From NCBI GenBank assembly GCA_050185195.1, contig JBFWZQ010000011.1, forward strand, positions 47,336 to 111,335: a DNA stretch of 64,000 nucleotides. The letters are read 5' to 3'. Below the pieces are notes generated by a model, which was not told the DNA's origin, ran no database searches, and saw only the letters and a program-made list of their open reading frames with translations. The DNA comes from CADEFQ01 sp050185195 (GTDB lineage Bacteria; Pseudomonadota; Gammaproteobacteria; Steroidobacterales; Steroidobacteraceae). Position numbers and translations under genes: made by a program. Shown here one piece after another: positions 25,119-33,331 of the stretch. Each line of letters opens with the position of its first letter. Within the stretch, counting starts at the first letter, position 1.

Positions 25119-26002
25119 AAGCCATGCCGATCCTGATGCGCCGCGAATTCTGGGAGCACCGGGCGCTGTGGGCCGCGCCGCTCGCGATGGCGGTGATCCT
25201 CGTGCTGGTCGCGATCTTCGGCCGCTTCGAGATGGCGACCATGACCGCGCTCAGCACGGAACAGGCCCGCGCGATCCTGGGCGTGACCGTCTGGGCGATG
25301 AGCCTCGTGATCTTCCTGATCGCGGGCATCGTGCTGTCGTTCTACCTGCTCGACTGCCTCTACTCGGACCGGCGCGACCGCTCGATCCTTTTCTGGAAGT
25401 CGCTGCCCGTGTCCGATGCGGCCACGGTGCTCGCGAAGTTCGGCGTCGCGATCGTGGTCGTGCCGCTCGGCGCTTTCGCGCTCGCGATCGTCACCGACCT
25501 CGCGGTGCGCGGCATCCTGACGCTGCGCACCGGCGCGGGGCTCATGGTCGAGCACTTCCCGCTGTGGGACGGCTGGGCCTGGCTGCAGACCCAGGCGCTG
25601 CTCGCGTTGCTGCTCGCGGCGTCGCTCCTGTGGTACGCGCCGCTCGCCGCCTACCTGCTCGTGGTGTCGGCCTGGGCGCGCCGCAACGTGATGCTGTGGG
25701 CCGTGATGCCGCCGCTCGTGGTTGCCCTGGTCGAGCGCCTCGCGCTGCATACGTCCCATGCCTGGGACTTCATCTCGGGCCGCCTCGAGCCGGCCTTTCC
25801 GGCCATGGCGGGCGTCGAGGCGCAGATCCGCGCCTCGATCGTGACGATCCATCGCGACCACATCGTGTCGATGCCGCGCCTCTTCGAGCAACTCGACGTG
25901 GCCCCGATCTTCTTCAACGTGCAGATGCTGCTGGGTCTCGTCGCCACCGCCGCGCTGCTCTATGGCGCGATCCGGCTGCGGCGCTGGCGCGACGACGGCT
26001 GA
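25115..26002 (+). CDS. ABC-2 type permease
   Basis: The 295-residue protein starts at a GTG that overlaps the ATPase stop; an ATG 9 bases downstream is an alternative. It has about six membrane helices (MRREFWEHRALWAAPLAMAVILVLVAIFG, then WAMSLVIFLIAGIVLSFYLLDCLYSDRRDRSILFWKSLPVSD, and later helices). The YSDRRDRSILFWKSLPVSD loop after the second helix is typical of ABC-2 permeases paired with YtrA regulators. It likely exports a membrane-active compound or protects the envelope. Confidence 0.85.
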   Translation: MKAMPILMRREFWEHRALWAAPLAMAVILVLVAIFGRFEMATMTALSTEQARAILGVTVWAMSLVIFLIAGIVLSFYLLDCLYSDRRDRSILFWKSLPVSDAATVLAKFGVAIVVVPLGAFALAIVTDLAVRGILTLRTGAGLMVEHFPLWDGWAWLQTQALLALLLAASLLWYAPLAAYLLVVSAWARRNVMLWAVMPPLVVALVERLALHTSHAWDFISGRLEPAFPAMAGVEAQIRASIVTIHRDHIVSMPRLFEQLDVAPIFFNVQMLLGLVATAALLYGAIRLRRWRDDG

Positions 26003-26027
26003 CTACCGCCGGATTTCGGTCGTCACG

Positions 26028-26041
26028 CGGCCCGCGGGCCG
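26028..26041. terminator. GC-rich palindrome before the Mla operon, possible terminator
   Basis: CGGCCCGCGGGCCG is a perfect 14-bp palindrome starting 26 bases after the permease stop and followed by GTTAGACTTTTCC on the plus strand. A GC stem with a short T run would fit a weak intrinsic terminator that partly separates the ABC exporter from the lipid-transport operon. The gap is only 53 bases, and the stem needs an unstable loop, so confidence is low. Confidence 0.3.
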
Positions 26042-26055
26042 GTTAGACTTTTCCG

Positions 26056-27177
26056 ATGCACCTGTCCGCGGAGCACACAGACGGACGCCTGACACTGCGC
26101 CTCGCCGGCGACTGGCGGGCGCGCGAGTTGCCCGCGATCCGCGCGGAGCTGGCGGCGCTGCCGTTGCACGCCGTGCGGGAAATCGCGATCGACGCGCGCG
26201 GCGCGCGCCGGCTGGACCTCTCGGGTGCCTGGCTGCTGCGCGAGTTCCTCGACCAGGCGTCCGCCGACGGGGCGCGACGGGTCGGTTTCGTCGGCGAGGC
26301 GCCCGCGCAGCTCACGCTGATCGATCGCACGCGCGCCGGGGAGGCGCAGGCCACCCAGGCCCCGCGCAAGGACGCGGGCGACCAGTCGCCCGTCGTGGCC
26401 GTCGGGCGCACGGCGGTCGGGCAGTGGCGGGGCTTCGCGGACGGGCTCGAATTCCTCGGGCGCCTCACCGTGCAGGCGGGGCGCGCCGGGCGCAGCCTGC
26501 GGCGCCTGCGCCCCACCTCGATCGCGCGCCACGTGTACGACACGGGCATCACCGCGATCCCGATCGTCGCGCTGATCGCCTTCCTCATCAGCGTGATCAT
26601 CGCCTACATGAGCGCCCAGCAGCTGCGCAGCTTCGGCGCCGAGGTCTACGTGGTCGACCTCGTCACGATCGGCGTGCTGCGCGAGCTCGGCGTGCTGCTC
26701 ACCGCGATCATCGTCGCGGGCCGCTCGGGCAGCGCGTTTGCCGCGGAGATCGGCGCGATGAAGCTCAACGAGGAAGTCGATGCGCTGACGGCAACCGGGG
26801 TCGAGCCGATCGAGGTGCTGGTGCTGCCGCGTGTCGTGGGCCTGATGATCGCGCTGCCGCTCCTGACGGTGATCGCCGACGGCGTGGGCCTCGCGGGCGG
26901 CGCGCTGCTGTGCAAATGGCTGCTCGACATGCCGATCATCCAGTACTTCGCGCGCGTCGAGGATGCCATCTCCGCGACCACCTTCTGGGCGGGCCTCGTC
27001 AAGGCGCCGGTGTTCGCCGCGCTGATCGCGACGGCGGGCACCTACCGGGGGCTGCAGGTGCGCAGCTCCTCGCGCGAACTGGGCCGGCTCACCACCGTGG
27101 CGGTCGTGCAGGCGATCTTCCTCGTGATCCTCGCCGACGCGCTCTTCGCGGTGCTCTTCATGGAGATCGACTTCTGA
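26056..27177 (+). CDS. STAS-MlaE fusion: lipid ABC transporter permease
   Basis: The 373-residue protein joins two Mla components. Residues 1-100 (ADWRARELPAIRAEL ... DLSGAWLLREFLDQA) form a STAS domain, the fold of MlaB. Residues about 150-373 form the MlaE permease domain with YMSAQQLRSFGAEVYVVDLVTIGVLRELGVLLTAIIVAGRSGSAFAAEIGAMKLNEEVDAL, the conserved centre. MlaE-type permeases move phospholipids between inner and outer membranes. The fusion replaces a separate mlaB gene. It overlaps the MlaF gene by one base. Confidence 0.92.
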   Translation: MHLSAEHTDGRLTLRLAGDWRARELPAIRAELAALPLHAVREIAIDARGARRLDLSGAWLLREFLDQASADGARRVGFVGEAPAQLTLIDRTRAGEAQATQAPRKDAGDQSPVVAVGRTAVGQWRGFADGLEFLGRLTVQAGRAGRSLRRLRPTSIARHVYDTGITAIPIVALIAFLISVIIAYMSAQQLRSFGAEVYVVDLVTIGVLRELGVLLTAIIVAGRSGSAFAAEIGAMKLNEEVDALTATGVEPIEVLVLPRVVGLMIALPLLTVIADGVGLAGGALLCKWLLDMPIIQYFARVEDAISATTFWAGLVKAPVFAALIATAGTYRGLQVRSSSRELGRLTTVAVVQAIFLVILADALFAVLFMEIDF

Positions 27178-27941
27178 TGCAGCCGATGATCGAAGCGCGC
27201 GGCATCGTCAATCGCTTCGGCGCCCAAGTGGTGCACGACGGGCTCGACATGGTCGCGTACGAGGGCGAGGTCTTCGGCATCGTCGGCGGCTCGGGCACCG
27301 GCAAGTCGGTGCTGCTGCGCACGATCCTCGGGCTGCAACGGCCGCAGGCGGGCGAGGTGAAGCTCGAGGGGCGCGACATCACCCACCTGTCGTGGGACGA
27401 GCTGCGCACGGCGAAGGCGGGTTATGGCGTCACCTTCCAGCAGGGTGCGCTCTACAGCTCGCTCACCGTGCTGCAGAACATCCAGTTGCCGATGATCGAG
27501 CACCTCTCGCTGCCGCCCGACGCGCTCGACGCGCTCGCGCGCCTGAAGGTCGCGATCGTCGGCCTGCCGGCCGATGCGGCCGCGAAGTACCCATCGCAGC
27601 TCTCGGGCGGCATGGTCAAGCGCGCCGCCCTCGCCCGGGCGCTGGCGCTCGACCCGCGCATCCTGTTCCTCGACGAGCCGACGGCGGGCCTCGACCCGAT
27701 CAGCGCGGCGGCCTTCGATGCGCTCGTGATGGCGCTGCAGAAGGACCTCGCGCTCACCATCGTCATGATCACCCACGATCTGGACACGATCTTCCGAACC
27801 TGCAATCGTGTCGGCGTGATCGTCGATCGACGCATGGTGAGCGGCACCGTCGGGGAAATCGTGGACAACCCGCATCCGTGGATCCGCGAGTATTTCCACG
27901 GCGAGCGCGCGCTGCGCTTCGGAGGCCGGCATGGAGCGTGA
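27177..27941 (+). CDS. MlaF-type ABC ATPase
   Basis: The 254-residue ATPase has Walker A GGSGTGKSV, signature LSGGMVKRAALARAL, Walker B ILFLDEPTAGLDP and H-loop MITHDLDTIF. LSGGM together with TAGLDPISAAAFD is the MlaF-type pattern. It should power the STAS-MlaE permease encoded just upstream. Its end overlaps the MlaD gene by 11 bases. Confidence 0.9.
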   Translation: MQPMIEARGIVNRFGAQVVHDGLDMVAYEGEVFGIVGGSGTGKSVLLRTILGLQRPQAGEVKLEGRDITHLSWDELRTAKAGYGVTFQQGALYSSLTVLQNIQLPMIEHLSLPPDALDALARLKVAIVGLPADAAAKYPSQLSGGMVKRAALARALALDPRILFLDEPTAGLDPISAAAFDALVMALQKDLALTIVMITHDLDTIFRTCNRVGVIVDRRMVSGTVGEIVDNPHPWIREYFHGERALRFGGRHGA

Positions 27942-28866
27942 AGCCAATTACGCCGCGGTCGGCGCCTTCGTGCTGCTCGTCATCGCGATGGCGGTGCTGT
28001 TCGTCTACTGGTATTCCGACAGCGCCGACCGCCGCGACTACACGCGCTACGAGATCTACTTCGACGGCAGCGTGAGCGGCCTGTCGCGCGGCTCGCCGGT
28101 GCGCTACCTCGGCGTCGACGTCGGCCGCGTGGTCACGATGCGCGTCGACCAGCGCTCGAGCGCGCGCGTGCAGGTGATCGCCGACATCGATTCCGCGGCG
28201 CCCGTGTCCGAGCGCACCGTCGCGCAGCTTTCGCTGCAAGGCGTCACGGGCCTGCTCTACATCGATCTCATCGAGAACCGCGGCAACCTCACGGTCACCG
28301 AGCCGGTGCCGAGCGATCGTTACCCGGTGATCGCCTCCGCGCGCTCGAGCATCGACCTGTTCCTGGGCTCGCTGCCGGTGGTCGTCGCGAAGGCGAACGA
28401 GGTGCTGACCCGCGTCAATGCGGTGCTGTCGGACCGGAACATCGCCGCGCTCACGAAGACGCTGGCGTCGCTCGACGAAGCGGCCAACCACCTGCCCGGC
28501 ACGCTGCAGGGCGCCGAGGCCGTGGTCCACGATCTGCGTGCGTCGGCGAAGGATTTCGGCGCGACGATGGCGGGGTTGCGGGCGCTGTCCGAGAAATCGG
28601 GGCCCGACGTCAGCGAGGCACTCACCCGCATGCGCGTCGCCGCGGACCATCTCGCCAATGCGTCGGCGGGCCTCGACCGCTTCGTCGCCGAAAACGAGCG
28701 CGAACTGCGTGGCTTCGCGCGCGATGGCCTGCCGGAGATCGAGCGGTTGCTGGAAGACGCCCGCTCGGCGGCCGCCGAGTTCCGCGACCTCTCGCGCAGC
28801 CTGCGCGAAGACCCGGGACAACTGGTCTACGAATCGAACTACTACGGCGTGGAGATACCGCGGTGA
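27931..28866 (+). CDS. MlaD-like MCE-domain protein
   Basis: The 311-residue protein has one N-terminal membrane helix (about 8-27, VGAFVLLVIAMAVLFVYWY) and an MCE domain (about 38-115, YEIYFDGSVSGLSRGSPVRYLGVDVGRV ... LSLQGVTGLLYIDLIENRG). A long helical periplasmic part follows with TLASLDEAANHLPGTLQGAEAVVHDLRASAK, a coiled-coil pattern that in MCE proteins forms the lipid tunnel. It links the inner-membrane transporter to the periplasm. The end overlaps the lipoprotein gene (GTGA). Confidence 0.9.
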   Translation: MEREANYAAVGAFVLLVIAMAVLFVYWYSDSADRRDYTRYEIYFDGSVSGLSRGSPVRYLGVDVGRVVTMRVDQRSSARVQVIADIDSAAPVSERTVAQLSLQGVTGLLYIDLIENRGNLTVTEPVPSDRYPVIASARSSIDLFLGSLPVVVAKANEVLTRVNAVLSDRNIAALTKTLASLDEAANHLPGTLQGAEAVVHDLRASAKDFGATMAGLRALSEKSGPDVSEALTRMRVAADHLANASAGLDRFVAENERELRGFARDGLPEIERLLEDARSAAAEFRDLSRSLREDPGQLVYESNYYGVEIPR

Positions 28867-29492
28867 TCCGAACCTTGCTGCAGGCCACGGTGCTCGCCTG
28901 CACGCTCGCGCTCGCCGCGGGCTGCAGCGGCACCTTCACCTCGAAGGCCCCCGTGTCGCGGGCGTATGTGCTGCACGCGGCGCCTGCCGCGCAGGAAGCC
29001 GCGGCTGCCCCGATGACACCTGCCTTCGACGGCACGCTGCGCGTGGCGCGCGCGAACCCGGGGCCGGGCTTCGAGACCGACCGCGTGCTGCTGCTGCGCG
29101 ACAGCCGCGAGCTCGACTTCTATTCGACCGGCCACTGGGCCGCGCCGATTCCCGACATGGTGACGGCGCTCGCGATCGAATCGCTGCGCCGCGCCGCGCT
29201 GTTCCCGGGCGTGTACGGCGAAGGCACGCCGATGCGCTCGGACTATTTCCTGCAGATCGCCGTGCGCGATTTCGTCGCCGAATATGCGAACGAGGGCGAT
29301 GCGCCAGTGGCGCGCGTCGTGCTCGACTGCACGCTCGGGCGGCGGCTCGATCGCACCGTCATCGCCACCTTCACCGCGCGGGGGCAGGCGCCCGCAACCG
29401 CCAACCGCATGGGCGAAGTGATCGCCGCCTACGAGGCGGCGCTGCAGCAGGCGCTCGCGGAGGTCACCACCTCGCTGGCGGCGGCGAAATGA
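28863..29492 (+). CDS. PqiC/ABC-auxiliary lipoprotein of the Mla operon
   Basis: The 209-residue protein carries a lipoprotein signal ending LALAAGC, with the lipidated Cys at residue 21, so it should be anchored in the outer membrane. It fits the ABC-type transport auxiliary (PqiC-like) family: RAYVLHAAP, DRVLLLRDSRELDFYSTGHWAAPIPDMVTALAIESL and a C-terminal helical end. It starts at a GTG overlapping the MlaD stop. Mla operons usually carry MlaC as the periplasmic carrier; none is seen here, so this lipoprotein probably serves as the outer-membrane dock instead. Confidence 0.85.
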   Translation: MIRTLLQATVLACTLALAAGCSGTFTSKAPVSRAYVLHAAPAAQEAAAAPMTPAFDGTLRVARANPGPGFETDRVLLLRDSRELDFYSTGHWAAPIPDMVTALAIESLRRAALFPGVYGEGTPMRSDYFLQIAVRDFVAEYANEGDAPVARVVLDCTLGRRLDRTVIATFTARGQAPATANRMGEVIAAYEAALQQALAEVTTSLAAAK

Positions 29493-29516
29493 TCGCCGCC
29501 GCCAGGAAAGCCCGCT

Positions 29517-31919
29517 TCAGAAGTTGATGTTGAGGCTCACGCCGTACGTGCGCGGCACGTTCGTGAGGTAACCCACGCGCGCGCTGCGCCCGCGCTCGCG
29601 GTCGATCGACAACAGCGCCCGCTCGTCCCACAGGTTGTTGACGAACGCCGCCGCTTCCCAGCGGCCGCTCTTCACGCCAAAGCGCAGGTTGCCGATCTCG
29701 TAGGACGGCAGTTCCGCCTGGAACGCGAACGAGTTGATCGTCGGATTGCCGAACGGGATGAAGCGCGCCGAACCCGCCGGCCCGCCGGTCGCGATCAGGC
29801 CGAAGTTCGGCTCCTGGTCCGCGAGCTGCGTGTACGACGAGCCGACGTGCTGGAACGTGAACGTGAGGTAGCTCTCGAGCGAGTTGGCCCAGGTCCACGA
29901 GTAGGTGGCGCTCGCCGCGGCCTGGAACTCGGGCGCCGTCGGCAGGCGGTTGCCCTTGCGGATGCCCGCGATCGGGCTGCCGCCCGCGAGCTGCGACTTC
30001 GTGATCTCCGCGTTGTTGTAGGTCGCGGACAGGCCGAAGTCCCAGTTCTCGCTCGGCCGCGCGAAGAGCTCCACTTCGCCGCCCACCGTGCGTGCTTCCG
30101 CATTCAGGATGATGCGCGACGAGCAGGAGCCGGCATCGGCGATCACCTGCAGGCCGTCGATGTCCGTGTAGAACGCCGAGGCGTTGAACTGCACCCGGCC
30201 GTCCGCGAGGCGCGTCTTGAGGCCGATCTCGTAGTTCTGGGTCTTCTCGTCGTCCCAGGTCGGGTGGCCGCCGTAGGTGTTGATGTCGTTGCCCTGGCAC
30301 AGCGTGACGTTGAGCGGGTCGTTGATGCCGCCGAGGCGAAAGCCGCGCGAGACCTGCGCGGTGAGCATCACGTCCTCGGTCGGCCGGAAGGCGAGGATCG
30401 CGCGCGGCGAGAAGCCGTCCGAGCTCGTCGAGCCCGGCTGGTTCGTGTAGCCGACATCGGCGAATACGCCGGCGAAGGTGAGCAGGCGGTCTTCCTCGAA
30501 GTCGTAGTAGCGCACGCCGCCCGTGAGGCTCCACTGGTCGGTGAATCGCCACGTGCCCTCGCCGAAGAGCGCGAACTGCTGGAAGTCGTAGGTGAGGTGC
30601 GAGAAGTAGGGCGTGTTGGGCGGTGCGTTGAAGGTGGCGCTCGTCGCGTTGAAGCGCCGCTGCAGGATCGCGTCGTAGCCCGGTGTCGGCAGGTCCTGCC
30701 CGTAGGTGCGATCGACCTGCTGGTAGAAGCCGCCGAGCAGCCACACGAAGGCCCCGTCGCCGTTCGACGCCACCCGCAGTTCCTGGCTGAAGGCTTCGAG
30801 CTTGGTCGAATCGATCAGCGGCGAATTGAGGCGCACTTCGGTCGGGAAATAGCCGGTCGGATGGCCGAAGGTGAGGTCGTAGGTCACGCTGCCGGTGAGC
30901 TGGCTCGCGTCGCGTGTCACCACGACCTTGCGGTCGGTGTACGAGCTGACCGACGTGAGCGTCGCGCCGCCGAAGTCGTACTCGATCTTGAGGTCGCCGA
31001 GCTTGAAGTCGTCGTCGATGCCTTCCCGCAGTTGCGTCACCTGGCCGCGCTCGCCCGGCGTCACCGGCGGCTCGGTGGTCGTGAAGGGGTTGCCGAGGAT
31101 GCTGTAGGCGTCGATGCGCGGGAAGCCGTCGGTCTCGAGCCTCTGGTAAATGAAGCGCGGCGTGATCGAGAGCCGTTCGACCGGCTGGAACAGCATGGCG
31201 ATGCGCGCGCCGGACTTCGTGCCGCTGTTGACGTCCTCGCGCGTGGCGCGGCCCGGGTAGACCGAATCGATGAAGCCGGCCATGTCGTTGTAATAGCCGA
31301 CCGCGCGCAGCGCCGCGCGCTCGCCGAAGGGCAGGTTGACGGCGCCCTTCACCGAGCCGCCGAACTCGCTGTCGGTGCCGGACTGGCCGCCCACCTGCGC
31401 CGAGCCCTCGAACTTGCCGAGCTTCGGCTGCGCGGTGATGTAACGCACCGTGCCCGACGACGAGCCGGCGCCGAACAGGGTGCCCTGCGGCCCGCGCAGC
31501 ACTTCGAGGCGCTCGAGATCGAAGAGGTCGAGGTCGGGCGTGAAGAGCGCGACCGAGATCGGCGACTCGTCGAGATAGATGCCGACCGATTCCTTGACGC
31601 CCGCCTGGTCGCGCACGACCTGGCCCGCACTGATGCCGCGGATCGCGACCTGGCTCTGGCCGGGGCCGAGGTCGGTGATCGTGAGGCCGGAGATATTGCG
31701 CGCGAGTTCGACGATGTTGCTCGAGCCGGAGCGCTGGATGCCCTGTTCGGTCACGGCCGCGACCGAAAACGGTACGTCCTGGGTGGACTCCGAGCGCTTC
31801 TGCGCGGTGACGACCACTTCCTCGAGCGCGACGGTGCGCGACGGTGTTTCCTGGGCACTGAGCGCCGTGGGCAGCGCGGCGATGATCGCAGCGATCCCTG
31901 TCCCTGTTCGCTTCCGCAT
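29517..31919 (-). CDS. TonB-dependent outer-membrane receptor
   Basis: The 800-residue protein has a signal peptide (about 1-22), a TonB box region VALEEVVVTAQKRSESTQDVPF, a plug (VTEQGIQRSGSSNIVELARNISGLTITD ... LEVLRGPQGTLFGAGSSSGTVRYITAQPK) and a barrel that ends in an aromatic residue (SLNINF). It is of the same broad class as the receptor at 10863-13286 and probably takes up a hydrophobic or plant-derived compound. AGGGAG precedes the ATG by 7 bases. The divergent neighbour is a flavin-dependent amine oxidase-like protein. Confidence 0.9.
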   Translation of the reverse strand: MRKRTGTGIAAIIAALPTALSAQETPSRTVALEEVVVTAQKRSESTQDVPFSVAAVTEQGIQRSGSSNIVELARNISGLTITDLGPGQSQVAIRGISAGQVVRDQAGVKESVGIYLDESPISVALFTPDLDLFDLERLEVLRGPQGTLFGAGSSSGTVRYITAQPKLGKFEGSAQVGGQSGTDSEFGGSVKGAVNLPFGERAALRAVGYYNDMAGFIDSVYPGRATREDVNSGTKSGARIAMLFQPVERLSITPRFIYQRLETDGFPRIDAYSILGNPFTTTEPPVTPGERGQVTQLREGIDDDFKLGDLKIEYDFGGATLTSVSSYTDRKVVVTRDASQLTGSVTYDLTFGHPTGYFPTEVRLNSPLIDSTKLEAFSQELRVASNGDGAFVWLLGGFYQQVDRTYGQDLPTPGYDAILQRRFNATSATFNAPPNTPYFSHLTYDFQQFALFGEGTWRFTDQWSLTGGVRYYDFEEDRLLTFAGVFADVGYTNQPGSTSSDGFSPRAILAFRPTEDVMLTAQVSRGFRLGGINDPLNVTLCQGNDINTYGGHPTWDDEKTQNYEIGLKTRLADGRVQFNASAFYTDIDGLQVIADAGSCSSRIILNAEARTVGGEVELFARPSENWDFGLSATYNNAEITKSQLAGGSPIAGIRKGNRLPTAPEFQAAASATYSWTWANSLESYLTFTFQHVGSSYTQLADQEPNFGLIATGGPAGSARFIPFGNPTINSFAFQAELPSYEIGNLRFGVKSGRWEAAAFVNNLWDERALLSIDRERGRSARVGYLTNVPRTYGVSLNINF

Positions 31920-31936
31920 GATTCACTCCCTGTGAT

Positions 31937-31957
31937 GCGGGTCGCGGGGCGACCCGC
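31937..31957. promoter_or_regulatory. Hairpin GCGGGTCG / CGACCCGC near the receptor start
   Basis: GCGGGTCG at 31937-31944 and CGACCCGC at 31950-31957 pair perfectly around a 5-base loop. It lies 18 bases upstream of the receptor ATG (minus strand), immediately before the ribosome site. It could act on the mRNA leader or be a DNA-binding site. A separate pair, TTGCGGG at 31991-31997 and CCCGCAA at 32011-32017, lies closer to the oxidoreductase gene. Confidence 0.35.
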
Positions 31958-31990
31958 TGTTGCGTTTTTGCGTCGCGAAATGTTGCGCCA

Positions 31991-32017
31991 TTGCGGGTAT
32001 CTTTGGAAGCCCCGCAA
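31991..32017. promoter_or_regulatory. Inverted repeat TTGCGGG / CCCGCAA upstream of the oxidoreductase
   Basis: Perfect 7-bp arms are 13 bases apart, with further GTTGCG copies nearby. The repeat lies 24 bases before the ATG at 32042. Together with the 31937-31957 hairpin, it suggests a shared control region for the two divergent genes; no clear promoter was seen. Confidence 0.3.
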
Positions 32018-32041
32018 CGCTTGTCGCTTAAAGGGGGCCTC

Positions 32042-33322
32042 ATGCCGGGCGTCGCCGCTGCCATCACCCGCCGACAGGCGTTGACCGTGCTCGCCGGAGC
32101 CGGCGCGACCGTGGCGGCAACGCCACAGAGCCGGGCCGCGGACTCGCAGCGCACCGTCCGGTCGCGTGCGGCGGCGCCGTGGGACGTGATCGTCGTCGGC
32201 GCAGGGGTCTTCGGTGCCTGGACCGCGTGGGCGCTGCTGCGCCGGCACAAGCGCGTGCTGCTGCTCGACGCCTGCGGCGCCGCGAACAGCCGGGCATCCT
32301 CCGGGGGCGAATCGCGCCTCACGCGCTCGATCTACGGTGCGGATGCCGTGTACACGAAGATGGCCGCCGAATCGCTCGCCGACTGGCGCTGGCTCTCGGC
32401 GCGCGCGGGACAGCCGATCCTGCATCCCGCGGGCATCCTGATGTACTTCCCGAAGCAGGAGCCGTTCGCCCAGCAAAGCATCGCGATCCATCGCGAACTC
32501 GGCCTGCCGCTCGAGGTGTTCGAGCGTGCGGAACTCGCGCGTCGCTGGCCGCAAATGCAATGGGACGGCATCGAGTTCGGCCTGCACCAGGGCGACTTCG
32601 GCGTGCTGATGGCGCGCCGCGCGGTGCAGGCGCTCGTGGCCGAGTTCGTCGCGGCGGGCGGCGAGTACCGCGTCGACGCCGTGACTGCGCCGGGCCCCGG
32701 GGCGACGCATCCCGAGACCCTGATGACCACGAGCGGTGCCGAGCGCGCGGAGCGCCTCGTGTTCGCCTGCGGGCCCTGGTTGCCGAAGCTCTTTCCCGAT
32801 CTCCTCGGCACCCGCATCTTCCCGACGCGGCAGGAGGTTTTTTTCTTCGCGCCGCCGCGCGGCGACGAACGTTTCGGCGCGCGGTGCTTGCCGGGGTGGG
32901 CCGAATTCGCGGCGGGCGACATCTACTACGGCATGCCCGATCTCGAGAGCCGCGGCTTCAAGATCGCGAACGACGTGCACGGGCCCGCCTTCGACCCCGA
33001 CACGGGCGATCGCCGCGCGAGCCGCGAGGGCGAAGCCGACGTGCGCCGCTATCTCGCGCGCCGCTTCCCGCTGCTCGCCGACGCGCCGCTGGTCGAGACG
33101 CGCGTGTGCCAGTACGAGAACAGCGCGAACGGCGACTTCCTGATCGACCGGCACCCCGCCTTCGGGAACGTGTGGCTCGTCGGCGGCGGGTCGGGGCACG
33201 GCTTCAAGCACGGGCCCGCGGTAGGGCGGTATGCCGCGGATCTCGTGTCGGGAGAGGGTGTTCCCGAGCCGCGTTTCTCGCTCGCGAGCAAGGGGAGCGA
33301 GCAGCGGCGGGCGGTGCATTGA
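32042..33322 (+). CDS. Tat-exported sarcosine-oxidase-like flavoprotein
   Basis: The 426-residue protein has a twin-arginine signal (ITRRQALTVLAGAGATVAA; RR at 10-11), so it should be folded with its cofactor before export. The FAD-binding motif VVGAGVFGAW follows at 51-60. The C-terminal RVCQYENSANGDFLIDRHP region has Cys356 where monomeric sarcosine oxidase and N-methyltryptophan oxidase attach FAD covalently, and the following GGGSGHGFKHGPAVG is conserved. It probably oxidises an N-methyl amino acid or amine in the periplasm. AAAGGGGG before the ATG at 32042 supports this start over a GTG-type one at 31991. It is divergent from the TonB receptor. Confidence 0.85.
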   Translation: MPGVAAAITRRQALTVLAGAGATVAATPQSRAADSQRTVRSRAAAPWDVIVVGAGVFGAWTAWALLRRHKRVLLLDACGAANSRASSGGESRLTRSIYGADAVYTKMAAESLADWRWLSARAGQPILHPAGILMYFPKQEPFAQQSIAIHRELGLPLEVFERAELARRWPQMQWDGIEFGLHQGDFGVLMARRAVQALVAEFVAAGGEYRVDAVTAPGPGATHPETLMTTSGAERAERLVFACGPWLPKLFPDLLGTRIFPTRQEVFFFAPPRGDERFGARCLPGWAEFAAGDIYYGMPDLESRGFKIANDVHGPAFDPDTGDRRASREGEADVRRYLARRFPLLADAPLVETRVCQYENSANGDFLIDRHPAFGNVWLVGGGSGHGFKHGPAVGRYAADLVSGEGVPEPRFSLASKGSEQRRAVH

Positions 33323-33331
33323 CTCTTCGCG

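Noticed and set aside
31991..32041. Earlier start of the sarcosine-oxidase-like gene at 31991
   Set aside because: It would push the twin-arginine motif 17 residues in from the start, and the ATG at 32042 has a strong AAAGGGGG ribosome site.
29464..32322. A 952-codon open frame overlapping the second TonB receptor in another frame
   Set aside because: The frame gives an Arg/Ala/Pro-rich sequence without domain motifs, while the 29517-31919 frame gives a complete receptor.
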